A stretch of 64,000 nucleotides of DNA from assembly GCA_018114805.1 (NCBI GenBank), contig CP073042.1, positions 4,030,001 through 4,094,000 on the forward strand, read 5' to 3'. This DNA is from Candidatus Streptomyces philanthi. GTDB taxonomy: Bacteria > Actinomycetota > Actinomycetes > Streptomycetales > Streptomycetaceae. A model generated the notes under the pieces. That model did no database searches. It saw nothing but the letters and a program-made list of their open reading frames with translations, and was not told the origin of the DNA. Below are positions 10,666 to 20,273 of the stretch, in pieces (position 1 is the stretch's first letter; every line of letters starts with the position of its first letter). The position numbers and the translations under genes are program-made.

Positions 10666-10823
10666 TGGCGACGGTTCCCTTGCGTGCGGATAACGGAGAG
10701 AGTCGGAGAGTGGTGAGTGCCGCTGCCGCGCCTTGAGGCCGCTATAGGCTGCTGATACGGTGCGATGACTTGACAGCTTCTTAGTCTGCGGTTTAAGCGT
10801 GCGACAGTGGCTGTAGCGGGCAA

Positions 10824-11582
10824 ATGCCTGAATACGGACATAACTTCGTGGTCAGTGGCGTGAAGATTCAGGAGCGCACGGGCGCGGGCAGTGGCCGGGG
10901 TACCGCACCCGGTCAGCCAGCGGGGCAGAGACTCCCTTCCGCGCCTCGTGAACGGAAACCGGCGCTCGCCGCGCTCGCCGTACTCCTCATCCTGGTGGGC
11001 GCGTTGGGGGCGACTGTCCTGGTGTTGCGCGCCGGTGATCGTATTGAAGTGGTGAAGATTACGGAGAAGGTGAGTGCGGGCAAGCCGATTCCGCCCTCCG
11101 CTATTGAATCCGTGATGGTCGCCGAGGATTCCGGTATCGATTACGTGAAGTGGGAACAGCGGAATGCGCTGTCCAATTACCGGGCCGCTGCCGACCTGAC
11201 GAAAGGCTCGCTTCTCGTCGGTTCGATGCTGACCGACAAGAAGGGGCTGCCCGAGGGCAAGGTCGTGGTCGGGCTCTCGCTCAAGGACGGGCAGTACCCG
11301 CGCGGCCTCAAGCCCGGCGACGTGGTCGCCGCGTACCGGGTGGGAGACGCCAAGGGCGGCTCCGGCGGTTCCTCGAGGGACGGCGGCGAGTCGGGCGGCA
11401 ACGACGCCCTGCTGGTCCGCAGTGCGACCGTGGACACGGTGACCGGCACCAATGACGGGATCGGCGGCGGGGACCTGCCGGTCGCGGTCGTGGTGAACCA
11501 GGATGAGGCGCCCGCGCTCACCCAGGCCGCGGCCAACGGCGCGGTCTCCGTCGTGCGGCTGTCCACCAGCAGCGGCAACTGA
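10824..11582 (+). CDS. SAF-domain protein, CpaB-like tad pilus component
   Basis: A 252-residue membrane protein. A basic N-terminal part is followed by one transmembrane segment (PALAALAVLLILVGALGATV). A SAF-type domain comes next (VVKITEKVSAGKPIPPSAIE, GSLLVGSMLTDKKGLPEGKV, LKPGDVVAAYRV). This is the layout of CpaB/RcpC proteins that line the secretin or inner-membrane part of tad pilus machines. Actinobacteria have no secretin, so the role is probably periplasmic (inference). Start uncertain: the ATG at 10824 or a GTG at 10860, neither with a good ribosome site. It is first in the tad cluster, 33 bp before the TadZ-like gene. Confidence 0.8.
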   Translation: MPEYGHNFVVSGVKIQERTGAGSGRGTAPGQPAGQRLPSAPRERKPALAALAVLLILVGALGATVLVLRAGDRIEVVKITEKVSAGKPIPPSAIESVMVAEDSGIDYVKWEQRNALSNYRAAADLTKGSLLVGSMLTDKKGLPEGKVVVGLSLKDGQYPRGLKPGDVVAAYRVGDAKGGSGGSSRDGGESGGNDALLVRSATVDTVTGTNDGIGGGDLPVAVVVNQDEAPALTQAAANGAVSVVRLSTSSGN

Positions 11583-11615
11583 GCCACGGCGCCAGGGGAC
11601 AGGAACGTAGGGGAT

Positions 11616-13064
11616 ATGGCGCTCATCGCTCTCGCTCGCCGCGGACAAGGGCTCGCCGGCGGTCACCACGGCCGCCGTCGCGATGGCGGCCGTCTGGCCT
11701 CGGCGCATGCTCCTTGGCCGAGGTCGACCCTGCCGGCGGGGACCTCGTCTACCGCAGTTCGGCGGCGCACGGCGGGCCGCTGGACCCGAACACCGGCATG
11801 CTCTCGATCGGCGCCACCGCCCGCCGCGGCCTGGTGTCCGACCAGTTGTGGGACCACGCGCAGCCCATGTTGGGCGGCCTCGACGTGCTCGTGGGGCTCG
11901 GCAGCTCCGAGCAGTCGGCCGGGCTGGCCGGGCTGTGGCCGATGCTGGGCCGCGCGTTCGCCGGGCTCGGCGACTCGCCCGACGGGCCCGCCGACGTCAT
12001 AGCCGACTGCGGCCGGGTCGGGGCGGACGCGGTGGCCGTGGAGATGTTCCCGTACGCGTCGATCGTGCTGTTGGTCGCGGGTACGGAGCCGGAGCAGCTC
12101 GCGCGGGTCAGGGACCGGGCCGCGGCGCTGTCGGCCCGGCTGCACGGCGGGCAGCGCGGCGCGGCGCAGTTGGGAACGCCGCTGATCCGCGTGCTCCTGG
12201 TGGCCGACGTGGGGAGCGCGAGCCGGCTCGTCGGGCAGGTCAACGACATGCTCGTGGCGGCGCAGGCCGGGGCGCGCGTGGTGGGCGTCGTGGCGCGGGA
12301 CGCCTCCGTCGCGGACCAATTGGCCGGGCGCAAGCGCGGCCGGTTGGACAAGTCGCTGCTCATCCGCTCGGCGCGGAAGGTCGTCGGCGACCTGCACCAG
12401 CAGTTCGGCGCGGCGTTCGCCGGCGCGCGCGGTGGTGTCGGCGGCGCGGGCCGGGTCACCGGACCGCGGCCGGGCCCCCAGCCCGCCGCGTCACAATCCG
12501 GCCAGGCCGGCCGTCCGGCCCAGCCGCTGCCGGGCCAGTCGGGACACGTCCCGCACCCGGGCCCCGACGCCCAGCCCCCGCAGGACGGTGGGGCCCCGCA
12601 GGGCGCCCAGCCCCCGCACCACGGGCACGGGCACGGCAACCCTCCGGGGCCCGGCGAGCAGCCCTCGGGACGGCACGCCCCAGCCACCGGACGAGCAGCG
12701 GGACCAGCACGCGCGGTCGGCGCGGCCGCGCCCGCCGCGCGACCAGACCCGCGAGAACGAGCGCACCCAGCAGATCCACCAGATGCCGCGCCCCGGCCAG
12801 GCCCAGCCACAGCCCGAGCCCCAGCCGCCCGCCGCGTACGAGAGCGAAGGCCCCTATGACGGCGGTAGCGCGTACGACCGCCAGGCCGTGTCCGGCGGCA
12901 GTGGCCCGTACGACCCGCAGACCTCGTTCCACGCCAACGCCCCGTTCGACGCCAACGCCCCGTTCGACGGCGGCAGCTCGTATGACGGCGGTGCCGCTCA
13001 GCCCGAGCACCGGCCCGGTGCGGCCGGTGGTGCGGGTGGGGCCGGAGGGGGAGCGGGCTGGTGA
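11616..13064 (+). pseudogene. TadZ/CpaE-like MinD-family ATPase, frameshifted
   Basis: AGGGGAT precedes the ATG at 11616. The first codons (MALIALA) are in one frame. A second frame gives KGSPAVTTAAVAMAAVWP, a deviant Walker A region of the MinD/ParA fold. From ~11715 a third frame reads AEVDPAGGDL, then ADVIADCGRVGADAVAV (Walker B-like) and a receiver-like C-terminal half. A fourth shift near 12690 reaches the acidic/Pro/Gln-rich tail ending GGAGGGAGW. At least three indels are needed. The TGA overlaps the next gene's GTG by 4 bp. TadZ proteins localise the pilus ATPase, which fits the following tadA. Confidence 0.7.
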
Positions 13065-13927
13065 GCACCGTCGACCACCAGCTCGTCAAGCTCTTCCGGC
13101 AGGAGGCCGGCGACCGGATCGCCGAGCAGCGCCGGATCGACCAGGTCGCCGGCGCCGCGCCGATGACCGCCGAGGACGAGTGGCAGTACGCACGCGCCGT
13201 CATCGCGCAGATCCTGGAGGACTACGCGCGCGCCGAGATCAACCTCGGGCGCACCCCGCTGGACGCGGAGACCGAGGAGAGCTACGCGGCGGCCGTGCAC
13301 GCCGCGCTGTTGGGGGTGCTGGCCAACGAGATCCCGCCCAGCGAGCGGCTGATCACCGTGGAACGGGCGCTTGAGCTGGGCCTCGACCAGTTCCTCGACC
13401 TGCATCCCAACGTCGTGGCGTTCGAGGAGCGGCTGCCCAACTCCGAGGGGCAGGGCACGATCAGCATGGCCGAGCTGGTGCGCCGCTCGCTGCGGATGAA
13501 CCCCTCCCGGGTCATCGTCGGCGAGGTGCTCGGCGACGAGATCTTCACCATGCTCAACGCGATGTCGCAGGGCAACGACGGCTCGCTCTCCACCATCCAC
13601 GCCAACAGTTCCAGCGAGGTGTTCAACCGCATCTCCACCTACGCGCTCCAGGCGAACGAACGACTGCCCATCGAGGTCAGCCACATGCTCGTCGCCGGCG
13701 CGGTCAACTTCGTCGTCTTCGTCGAGCGCCGCAACGACTACGCCAGCGGTGGCTCGCTCAGCCGCCGCGTCACATCCGTGCGCGAGGTCAACGGGGTCGA
13801 CGGCCGGGTGCTCTCCAGCGAGGTGTTCATCGAGACTGCCGACGGCCGCGTCGTGCCGCACGCGCCGGTCACCTCCCTGGACGAGTTGGCCGCGTTCGGC
13901 TACCGCCCGTCCGGGGCCTGGGGGTAG
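13061..13927 (+). CDS. tadA: TadA/CpaF secretion ATPase lacking the Walker A region
   Basis: Hexameric ATPase that powers tad pilus extrusion. The GTG start overlaps the previous stop (GTGA). The N-terminal ~85 residues (LFRQEAGDRIAEQRRIDQVA to ESYAAAVHAALLG) and the C-terminal half (LITVERALELGLDQF, the Walker B-like RVIVGEVLGDE, the His box STIHANSS) match CpaF closely. However, HAALLGV runs straight into LANEIPPSERL. In full-length relatives about 150 residues lie between, including the Walker A GATNAGKTT. The product is 288 residues against about 440-450. The reading frame is preserved, so this is an in-frame deletion near nt 13310-13322. The protein should not bind ATP normally. Confidence 0.88.
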   Translation: MSTVDHQLVKLFRQEAGDRIAEQRRIDQVAGAAPMTAEDEWQYARAVIAQILEDYARAEINLGRTPLDAETEESYAAAVHAALLGVLANEIPPSERLITVERALELGLDQFLDLHPNVVAFEERLPNSEGQGTISMAELVRRSLRMNPSRVIVGEVLGDEIFTMLNAMSQGNDGSLSTIHANSSSEVFNRISTYALQANERLPIEVSHMLVAGAVNFVVFVERRNDYASGGSLSRRVTSVREVNGVDGRVLSSEVFIETADGRVVPHAPVTSLDELAAFGYRPSGAWG

Positions 13928-13933
13928 GGCCGT

Positions 13934-14836
13934 ATGAATCACGTCACGTCGATGGGTGGGTTCTTCTCGCTGCCCACGTTGTTCGCGCTGTTGTCCGGCG
14001 TGGTCGTCGGGGGTGGCCTCGCGTTGCTGATCGTCGCCGTCCGGGGGCTGCCGCCCAAGCCGGAACGCGAGAAGGCCAGGGCCGGCCAGCGCGCCGCGGA
14101 ACTGGCCCGGTTCGCCAGCCGGCGCGGCTCGCTCGCGATCGGCGTCGGCCTGGCCGTGCTGCTGCTGACCCGCTAGATCGTGGCGGGCCTGGCGGCCGGC
14201 GTGCTGGTCTTCGTCTGGGACCGGCTGTTCGGCGGCGCGGCCGAGGAGTGCTCGGCGATGCGCCGGGTCGAGGCGCTGGCCGCGTGGACCGAGTCGCTGC
14301 GCGACACCATCGCCGGCGCGGTCGGCCTGGAACAGGCCATTCCGTCCTCCGCGCGGGCCGCCGCGCCGGCGCTGCGCCCGCACCTGGACGCGCTGGTCGA
14401 CCGGTTGCGGGCGCGCACACCGCTGCCGGACGCGCTGCAACAACTCGCCGACGAGATCGACGACGCGTCGGCCGACAGCATCATCGCCCCCCTCATCCTC
14501 AACTCCCGGCTGCGCGGCCCCGGCCTGCGCGAGGTGCTAGGCGCGCTGGCCAAGTCGGCGCGCGAGGAGGTCGACATGCGGAAGCGGGTTATGGCGTCGA
14601 TCTTCAACCGGGACTTCGTCGAGCCGTACGGGACGCCGGTCGGGCAGCTCGTCCTGGCCTGCGTGTGCGCGCTGTTCGCGATGGGCTTCTGGTGGCTGCG
14701 GAAGCTGTCCAGCATCGACACGCCGGACCGGTTCCTGACCCGCGACGCGACGCCGGAGCGGTCCGCGCCGGCGCGCACGCGGTGCGGCAGCCCGGCGCGG
14801 GCACCGTGCAGGCCCCCGTCTACGGCGATGAGGTGA
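13934..14836 (+). pseudogene. tadB: TadB-like membrane protein (type II secretion F family), in-frame stop
   Basis: Inner-membrane platform protein of the tad pilus. The N-terminal hydrophobic helix (ALLSGVVVGGGLALLIVAV) is followed by a TAG at 14174-14176 where ..LLTR*IVAGLAAGVLVFVW suggests an original TGG. The same frame continues through the soluble T2SSF domain (MRRVEALAAWTESLRDTIAG, LEQAIPSSA, LADEIDDASAD, LREVLGALAKSAREEVDMRK) and a last transmembrane helix (LVLACVCALFAMGFWWL). The Arg/Pro-rich final 30 residues may be out of frame. It starts 6 bp after tadA. Confidence 0.8.
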
Positions 14837-14844
14837 CCCCCCCG

Positions 14845-15811
14845 ATGAACAGCGGTATCACGATGCCGGTCCTGGTCGGTGCCGTCTTCGGACTCGGCGT
14901 CTACACCCTGGTCCGCGCGCTGATGCCAGGCCGGCGCGGGGCGGTGGCGCGGGTCGCGCAGATCGACGCGCTGCGGGCGCGCGGCTCGGCGCACGCCGGC
15001 CGGTACGAGGCCGACCGGGGCCAGGACGGCGGCGCGGGCCGGGAGAGCTGGCTGGAGGCCGCCCGCGGCCGGATCGGTCAGCGGGTCGCCGACTTCTACC
15101 TGCAACAGGGTTGGGAGCAGCGCTCGCTGCGGGCCGACCTGGCGGTGCTCGAACGGAGCTGGGAGTCGTTCCTCGCGACGAAGGTGCTGCTGGGCGAAGG
15201 TGCTGCTGGGCGCGGCCGGGCTGGTCTTCGGCCCGTTCGTCTTCCTCATCGTCTGGACGCTCGGCTTCGGCAGCAGCCCGATCATCCCGGTGTGGATGGC
15301 GCTGTTGTTCGGCGCGGTCTTCTTCATGCTGCCGGACCTGGAGGTACGCCGGGACGCCGCGGACAAGCGGCGCGACCTGCACTGGGTGATCGGCGCGTAC
15401 CTGGACCTGGTGGCGATGAACCTCGCCGGCGGGCGCGGCCTGCCCGAGTCGCTGATGGCCGCTGCCGACGTCAGCGACGGCTGGACGCTGCGGCTGATCA
15501 GGAACGCGCTCGCTGACGCCCGGATCACCGGGACCAGTCAGTGGCAGGCGCTCGGGAACCTCGGCGAGGAACTCGGCGTCGATGAACTCAAGGACCTCTC
15601 CTCGTCCCTCGCGCTGGTCGCGGACGACGGGGCGAAGATACGTGAATCACTCGGGTCGCGCGCGGAGACGATGCGGCACCGAGAGCTCGCGGAGGTCGAA
15701 GGGAGCGCTGGAGAAAAGTCGCAGTCGATGCTGGTGGCGCAACTGCTGCTGTGTGCAGGGTTCCTGGTCTTCCTCATCTTTCCGGCCGCGATGCGCGTCT
15801 TCGAGGTCTGA
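14845..15811 (+). pseudogene. tadC: TadC-like membrane protein, frameshifted by a tandem duplication
   Basis: Second T2SSF-family platform protein of the tad system. An ATG at 14845 is preceded by GAGGTG; an in-frame GTG at 14833 overlaps the tadB stop. The N-terminal helix (MPVLVGAVFGLGVYTLVRAL) and cytoplasmic part read in frame until 15195, where an exact 16-bp duplication shifts the frame. From 15200 the second frame continues with GAAGLVFGPFVFLIVWTLGF, the conserved LVAMNLAGGRGLPESLMAAA region and the C-terminal helix LVAQLLLCAGFLVFLIFPAA. Removing one repeat copy restores a single open frame of ~316 residues. Confidence 0.82.
15179..15210 (+). repeat. Exact 16-bp tandem duplication inside tadC
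   Basis: CGAAGGTGCTGCTGGG occurs at 15179-15194 and again immediately at 15195-15210. Sixteen is not a multiple of three, so the second copy shifts the frame. The frame without it reads TKVLLGAAGLVFGPF. Confidence 0.95.
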
Positions 15812-15897
15812 CCATGCCGACACCGCCGACACAGCCCTTCTCCAACGGTCACCGTTCCCTCGCTACTCCCCCCACCACCTGAGAGGACACTCTCACC

Positions 15898-16167
15898 ATG
15901 AACACAGGCCCTCGCATCAGCCACCCGGCGCTCGACTTCCTGCTCGCCTTCGTGCGCGGCCGGGTGGAGCGCGCCCGCTCCGGCGAACTCGACCGCGGCG
16001 CCTCCGCGGTGGAATGGGTCATCATCTCGGCCGTCGTGGTCGCCGCGATCATCAACGCCGCCCTCAGCGACGGCGCGGACAAGGTCGGCGACTGCATCAA
16101 GGGCGCGGACGCCAGCACGACCTGCTGGCGCCGGCAAGGCCCGCGGACGCACGGCACGACCCGCTGA
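15898..16167 (+). CDS. Flp-like type IVb pilin
   Basis: An 89-residue product with a long charged leader (FVRGRVERARSGELDRG) followed by the pilin hydrophobic segment GASAVEWVIISAVVVAAIIN. The Gly-Ala before a Glu at the sixth position (G/ASAVE-W) is the type IVb prepilin cleavage pattern, and the segment after it would polymerise through coiled coils. Two Cys in the mature part could form a disulfide. GAGAGGA lies ahead of the ATG. It follows tadC by 86 bp and precedes two TadE-like proteins. The last ~15 residues (WRRQGPRTHGTTR) look less conserved. Confidence 0.75.
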   Translation: MNTGPRISHPALDFLLAFVRGRVERARSGELDRGASAVEWVIISAVVVAAIINAALSDGADKVGDCIKGADASTTCWRRQGPRTHGTTR

Positions 16168-16469
16168 CGCTAGTGGAACCGGTGACGCCGCCACGGGCCG
16201 ACGCGTCACGACCCGGGCCACGGGCCGGGCGCCCCGGAGCCAGCCGGGGCCGAGCGGCCCACCGCGCCGGCCCGCCGGGTGTCCGGTGGGCGGGTGACCG
16301 GCCGGCTCACGCGGGCGGTGGGCAACCGGCCGGGGGAGCGTGCCGGGGCGGAGCCCGTACGGGGTGACGAGCGCCGCGGCGCCTGCCCCACCGGGTCGCC
16401 CCGTGAGGGCGACGGCGCCAGGGGACCGAGGAGACGACGGGGATGACGGCATGAGACGAACCGGGGGCG
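16168..16469. other. Intergenic stretch in the tad cluster
   Basis: About 300 bp without a credible gene between the pilin and the first TadE-like gene. The sequence is extremely GC-rich and rich in GGCCGGG-type runs with partial self-complementarity. No promoter or perfect hairpin was found. Confidence 0.4.
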
Positions 16470-16949
16470 GTGCGCCGCAGGGTGGACGCCATGCGCGGCG
16501 ACGGCCGCGACCGGGCGGGCGCGACGCCGGGCCTGGCACGTGGCAGCGGCGGCCAGACGAGCGACAGCGGGATGACCGCCATCGAGTTCGTGCTGCTCAC
16601 ACCGGTCCTGTTCTTCCTGATCTTCGCGACCGTGCAGTTCGCGCTGTACTTCTTCGCCGACCACGTCGCCCAGGCGGCGGCACAGGCCGGCGCGCGCAAG
16701 GCGCGCGCCGAGGCGGACGAGAACCCCGGCGGCTGGGGCGGCAAGGCGCGCTCCACGGCCGACAGCTACATCCGGCAACTGGGCCCGAACCTGCTCATCA
16801 AGCCCGAGGTGACGCTGCTCACGCCGCCCGCCGACACGGTGGGGGTGCAGGTCGAGGCCGACGTGCCCACCGTGTTCCCCGGCATGCGGTTCACCGTGCA
16901 CGCGCGGTCACAGGGGCCGATCGAGCGGTTCGTCGTGGACAGGGGCTGA
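16470..16949 (+). CDS. TadE-like pseudopilin
   Basis: A 159-residue protein with a polar leader and then GMTAIEFVLLTPVLFFLIFA, the TadE/TadF prepilin-type signature with Glu at position 5 after the Gly. The hydrophobic helix and a soluble C-terminal domain follow (DHVAQAAAQAGARKARAEAD, GMRFTVHARSQGPIERFVV). TadE-like pseudopilins assist tad pilus assembly and are processed by the same prepilin peptidase. The start is taken as GTG 16470; an ATG seven codons downstream is possible. It is followed 12 bp later by a related gene. Confidence 0.8.
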   Translation: MRRRVDAMRGDGRDRAGATPGLARGSGGQTSDSGMTAIEFVLLTPVLFFLIFATVQFALYFFADHVAQAAAQAGARKARAEADENPGGWGGKARSTADSYIRQLGPNLLIKPEVTLLTPPADTVGVQVEADVPTVFPGMRFTVHARSQGPIERFVVDRG

Positions 16950-16961
16950 GCGCGGTGTGGC

Positions 16962-17486
16962 GTGCTGAGCGACGTACGACGGTCCGGGAGGCCCGGGCCC
17001 GGGCCCCGGCGTGCGCCCGAGGCGTGCGGGAGCGTGGCCGAGGCGTCCGGGAGCGGGCCCCAGGCGTCCGGGAGCGCGGCCGGTGGCGGCCCGCGCGCCG
17101 GCGACGCCGGGCTCTCGACCATCGAGGTGGTCATCCTGGCGCCGGTGATGATCCTGGTACTGGTCCTGGTCGGCTTCGGGCAACTCGTGGAGGGCCGGGG
17201 CGCGGTGGACGGCGCCGCCCGCGACGCCGCGCGCGCCGGCTCCATCCAGCACGACTACGACGTCGCCATGCGCGAGGCCCGCAAGGCCGCGGCGGCGGAC
17301 CTGAAGGACGTGTGCGTGGGCTCGTTGGACGTCCGGATGACCGGCTCCTGCTTCGAACCCGGCGGATTCTTCAAGGTCTAGGTGAGCTGCGAGGTGCGCG
17401 GCCTGCGCATGATCTGCCTCGACATCGGCAGCACGGTCAAGGCCACCGGCAGCTCGCCCATCGACCCCTACCGGAGGGCCTCATGA
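16962..17486 (+). pseudogene. Second TadE-like protein, in-frame stop near its end
   Basis: The leader contains three imperfect repeats of an A-S-G-S/G-x-G-P type (GSVAEASGSGPQASGSAAGG). Then comes the prepilin-like segment GLSTIEVVILAPVMILVLVL and a soluble part (AARDAARAGSIQHDYDVAMR). A TAG at 17379-17381 follows GGFFKV, but the same frame goes on with VSCEVRGLRMICLDIGSTVK and ends PYRRAS at a TGA overlapping the next ATG (ATGA). The natural C-terminus therefore probably includes the 34 residues beyond the stop. Confidence 0.7.
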
Positions 17487-18028
17487 GCGCCCCGCCCACC
17501 CGGCCGGCCGAGCGCGCGAGGCGACAGCCGGCGCGCGCTCGGCTCGCCGCGCGCTGGGCGCGGGCCGTCGAGCGCCGGTACGCCGGGCGCCTGGACGACC
17601 GGGGCGCGGGCGCGGCTGCCGTCATCCTCTTCGCCGTTCCTCTTCCTGGCGCTGGCCGCGTTTTCCTGGCGCTGGCCGCGTTCGTCGTGGACGGCGGCAT
17701 GTCCATCTCGCAACGCGAGCGGGCCGCCGACATCGCCGAGCAGGCTGCCCGGTACGCCCCGCAGGACATCGACGAGGCGGCGCTGCGCGCCAGCGGCGGC
17801 ACGAGCCCGCCCATCAACTACGAGAACTGCGGCGCCCGGGTGCGGCAGTTCGCCCGCGAGGCCGGGCTCTCCGGCCCCGACGTCGTCGCGTCACGCTGCG
17901 TGTCGGCCAACGCCGAACAGGTCGAGGTCGAGATCCAACTCACCTACGAACCCGTGCTGACCGGCCCGTTCTACAACGGCTCCTTCACGGTGCGGGGCTC
18001 GTCGAAGGCGGAGTCCCATGTCGGCTGA
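17483..18028 (+). CDS. TadG-like pilus protein with a duplicated segment
   Basis: Starts at the ATG overlapping the previous stop. A basic leader is followed by one hydrophobic segment and DGGMSISQRERAADIAEQAA, typical of Tad/TadG-like proteins near pilus genes. The soluble part has two Cys (YENCGARVRQF, VVASRCVSANA) and ends TVRGSSKAESHVG. Inside the membrane segment an exact 20-bp tandem duplication (17643-17682) together with one extra T adds 21 bp. The frame is kept but the helix gains PLPGAGRVF, which should disturb membrane insertion. Length 181 residues. Confidence 0.72.
   Translation: MSAPPTRPAERARRQPARARLAARWARAVERRYAGRLDDRGAGAAAVILFAVPLPGAGRVFLALAAFVVDGGMSISQRERAADIAEQAARYAPQDIDEAALRASGGTSPPINYENCGARVRQFAREAGLSGPDVVASRCVSANAEQVEVEIQLTYEPVLTGPFYNGSFTVRGSSKAESHVG
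17643..17682 (+). repeat. Exact 20-bp tandem duplication in the TadG-like gene
   Basis: TTCCTGGCGCTGGCCGCGTT occurs at 17643-17662 and again at 17663-17682 with no spacer. Together with a nearby 1-bp insertion it inserts seven codons in frame. Confidence 0.95.
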
Positions 18029-18215
18029 CCTTCGCGCGCCGGGGCCCGTACGATCGGCGGGGCTGCCCGTACGGCCGGCGGAGTCCGTGCGGCCAGCGCG
18101 CGCCCTACGGCCACCGGGACGCGTACGCCCCCAGGCGTCAGCCGGGCCCCCGGGGCTCCCGCGACCCGCGGCACGTCGCGGACGACGCCCGCCGCCGGGG
18201 CCGCCCCGGCGCTGA
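18018..18215 (+). CDS. Small Pro/Arg-rich hypothetical protein
   Basis: An ATG overlaps the TadG-like gene's 3' end (TGA at 18026-18028) and gives a 65-residue Arg/Pro/Ala-rich product (MSADLRAPGPVRSAGLPVRP onward). The overlapping start suggests coupling, but the composition is that of a shadow frame in GC-rich DNA. It could instead be the start of a longer gene frameshifted near 18060. Low confidence. Confidence 0.25.
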   Translation: MSADLRAPGPVRSAGLPVRPAESVRPARALRPPGRVRPQASAGPPGLPRPAARRGRRPPPGPPRR

Positions 18216-18314
18216 GCCCCCGTCCCCGTCCGCACCCGTCGCTTCGCGTCGCTCGCCGCACGTGCCACGCCGACCCGTCCGATGACCCCCACCCGAGGCT
18301 GAGGAATCCCGCCC

Positions 18315-19289
18315 ATGGCGCGCACCGCCCGCCCCACCCCAGGCCCGTCCGGCTCGCAGCCGCGACGGCAGCCGCAGCCGCTGCCCGTGCGCACCCGTAC
18401 GGTGGGCGACTTCGTCAAGGCGTTCTTCGCGTTCATCGCGCTGTCCGCGCTGCTCATCGGCGTACCCGGCGCACTCGCGTAATTCGTCGGCTGGCCGCTG
18501 CCCCACGAGGCGCCCACGCTGGAGACGGTGCGGCAGCCTGTCACCGCGAGCGTCTTCGTCGACGTGCTGACCGTCGTGGTGTGGCTGGCCTGGGCGCAGT
18601 TCGCCGCGTGCGTGATCGTCGAGGGCAAGGCGGAGATCTCCGGCATCGGCATGCCGTCGCGGGTGCCCGGCGCCGGGCCGAGCCAGTTGCTGGCGCGGCA
18701 ACTAGTGGCCGCGCTGCTGCTGGTCGGCGCGTCGGCAGCGAGCCTGACCTCTGGGCTGTCCCAGATCGGCAACGCGTACGAGGAGAACGCGCGCGGCGCC
18801 GTGGCCTCCGCCCAGCAGACCCCGGGCCAGGCGGGCGAGAAGGTCGGCGACGGCCCGCGCCACCTGGAACCGCACCAGCAGCGGATGGTCGACCCCGCGC
18901 GGCCCGGTACGGGCAGCGCGCACGTGGGCGAGGAGCGGCGGCAGACGAAGTTCTACCGCATCCAGTCGCCCGAGGGCCGGCACCACGACTCGCTGTGGGA
19001 GATCGCCGAACGGCACCTGGACGGCCGCCGCTACAAGGAGATCTACCAGCTCAACAAGGACCGCGTGCAGCCCGACGGCTCCAGGCTCTCGCAGGCCAGC
19101 CTGATCCGCCCCGGCTGGATCATGGAGATACCCGCCGACGCGCACGGCGGCGAGCTGGTCGAGATGCCCGAGGAGTCGCCTGAGATCACCGAGGACCTGC
19201 GGGAGTAGATCCGCGAGTACGACAGGTCCAGCCGCACCCCGCACCGCGACGTCGACCCCGGCCGCGCCGACCAGGCGCGGGACGTCTAG
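18315..19289 (+). pseudogene. LysM-domain membrane protein, truncated
   Basis: GAGGA precedes the ATG at 18315. The product has three hydrophobic segments (FVKAFFAFIALSALLIGVPG; VFVDVLTVVVWLAWAQFAAC; LLARQLVAALLLVGASAASL) and then a LysM-like module (RHHDSLWEIAERHLDGRRYK, LIRPGWIMEIP). A TAA at 18480-18482 replaces a codon in GALA*FVGWPLP, a TAG at 19206-19208 follows EDLRE, and the frame ends at 19287-19289. In Streptomyces tad clusters such proteins usually continue for many hundreds of residues into a BTAD-type regulator-like region, which is absent here. The sequence runs directly into the convergent prim-pol gene. Probably a deletion remnant. Confidence 0.7.
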
Positions 19290-20002
19290 GTCGACCAGCC
19301 CGCCCGGCCCAGCGTCCCCGCGCCGGCCCCGGCCGCGCCGGACGACGGGCGATCCGCCGACTCCGCCGCGTCCGCCAGGGCGCTCGCCAACTCCTCGACG
19401 TCCGGCAGCCAGCGCTTGGCCGACGTGGGCTGTCGCGCCCACAGCACCGGGCCCCGCGAGCCGACCCGTGAGGGCGGCGCCACCACGTAGTCGCCCTCGC
19501 CGCGCGGGACCAGGTCGAGCGCCGCGGGCGGCCAGCCGACCTTCCGGACCAGGTCGAGGACCTTGAGCGCGCCGCCGGGCAGTACCCAGAACAGCATCCG
19601 GCGCCCCGGCGTGCAGGCGATGGGACCGAGCGGGCACGCCCATCCGCTCCATCCGGGCCAGCGCCAGGCAGCCCGCCGACTCGGATACGTCGAGCACGTC
19701 GAAGGTGCGCCCGGTGCTCAGCAGGATCCACGCCCTGGGGGTCTTCTCCCACATCCGACGCGCGGCAACGGGGCTGCCGCTGGCCGCACCCGCCCAGTCC
19801 GCCCGCGCCGGGTGCGCGCCGGGCAGTCGGCCCGCTGGCACGAGCACCGTTCGCCGCCCTCGACCACCTGGAGCCAGGTGCCGGGGTGGACATCCCAATG
19901 CCGCTCTTCCGCGTACCGCACCGCCGCGTCGAGCAGCGACTCGCCGCGCTGCTGGGGGATCTGCGCACTTGCTGTGACGTCCAAGGTCTTCTCCACGCTC
20001 AC
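19286..20002 (-). pseudogene. Bifunctional primase/polymerase (prim-pol)-like protein, frameshifted
   Basis: A GTG at 20002 opens MSVEKTLDVTASAQIPQQRG followed by LLDAAVRYAEERHWDVHPGT and a CSCQRADC cysteine cluster. This matches the small Streptomyces proteins annotated as bifunctional DNA primase/polymerase. Frameshifts near 19820 and 19620 separate three segments: HPARADWAGAASGSPVAARR, WILLSTGRTFDVLDVSESAG and the intact last 100 residues (LKVLDLVRKVGWPPAALDLV). The prim-pol fold is known from archaeo-eukaryotic primases, but the catalytic acids are not evident in this short version. The 3' end touches the truncated LysM gene. Confidence 0.7.
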
Positions 20003-20273
20003 TCAACTACCGCTGTCACCAAGGGTTACGGCTGGGCCGAAGCCGGGGAGGGGAGCATCACTACGGCACGCGGGGCGCATGGATGCATGGGTGGGGGCGC
20101 GTACGAGGAGTCAGCCCGTGTGCTGGTAGCCACCATCCGTGACGGGACACGGTTCGGACCCCGAAGGCCGCGCGGCCGACGGGCTCGAACGGGCCGGTGG
20201 CCGTCGTGCGTGCGCCACGCGGGCACGTGCTGGACCTCCCGCCCCGGGGGCGGGCAGCGATCGCGAAAGACCG

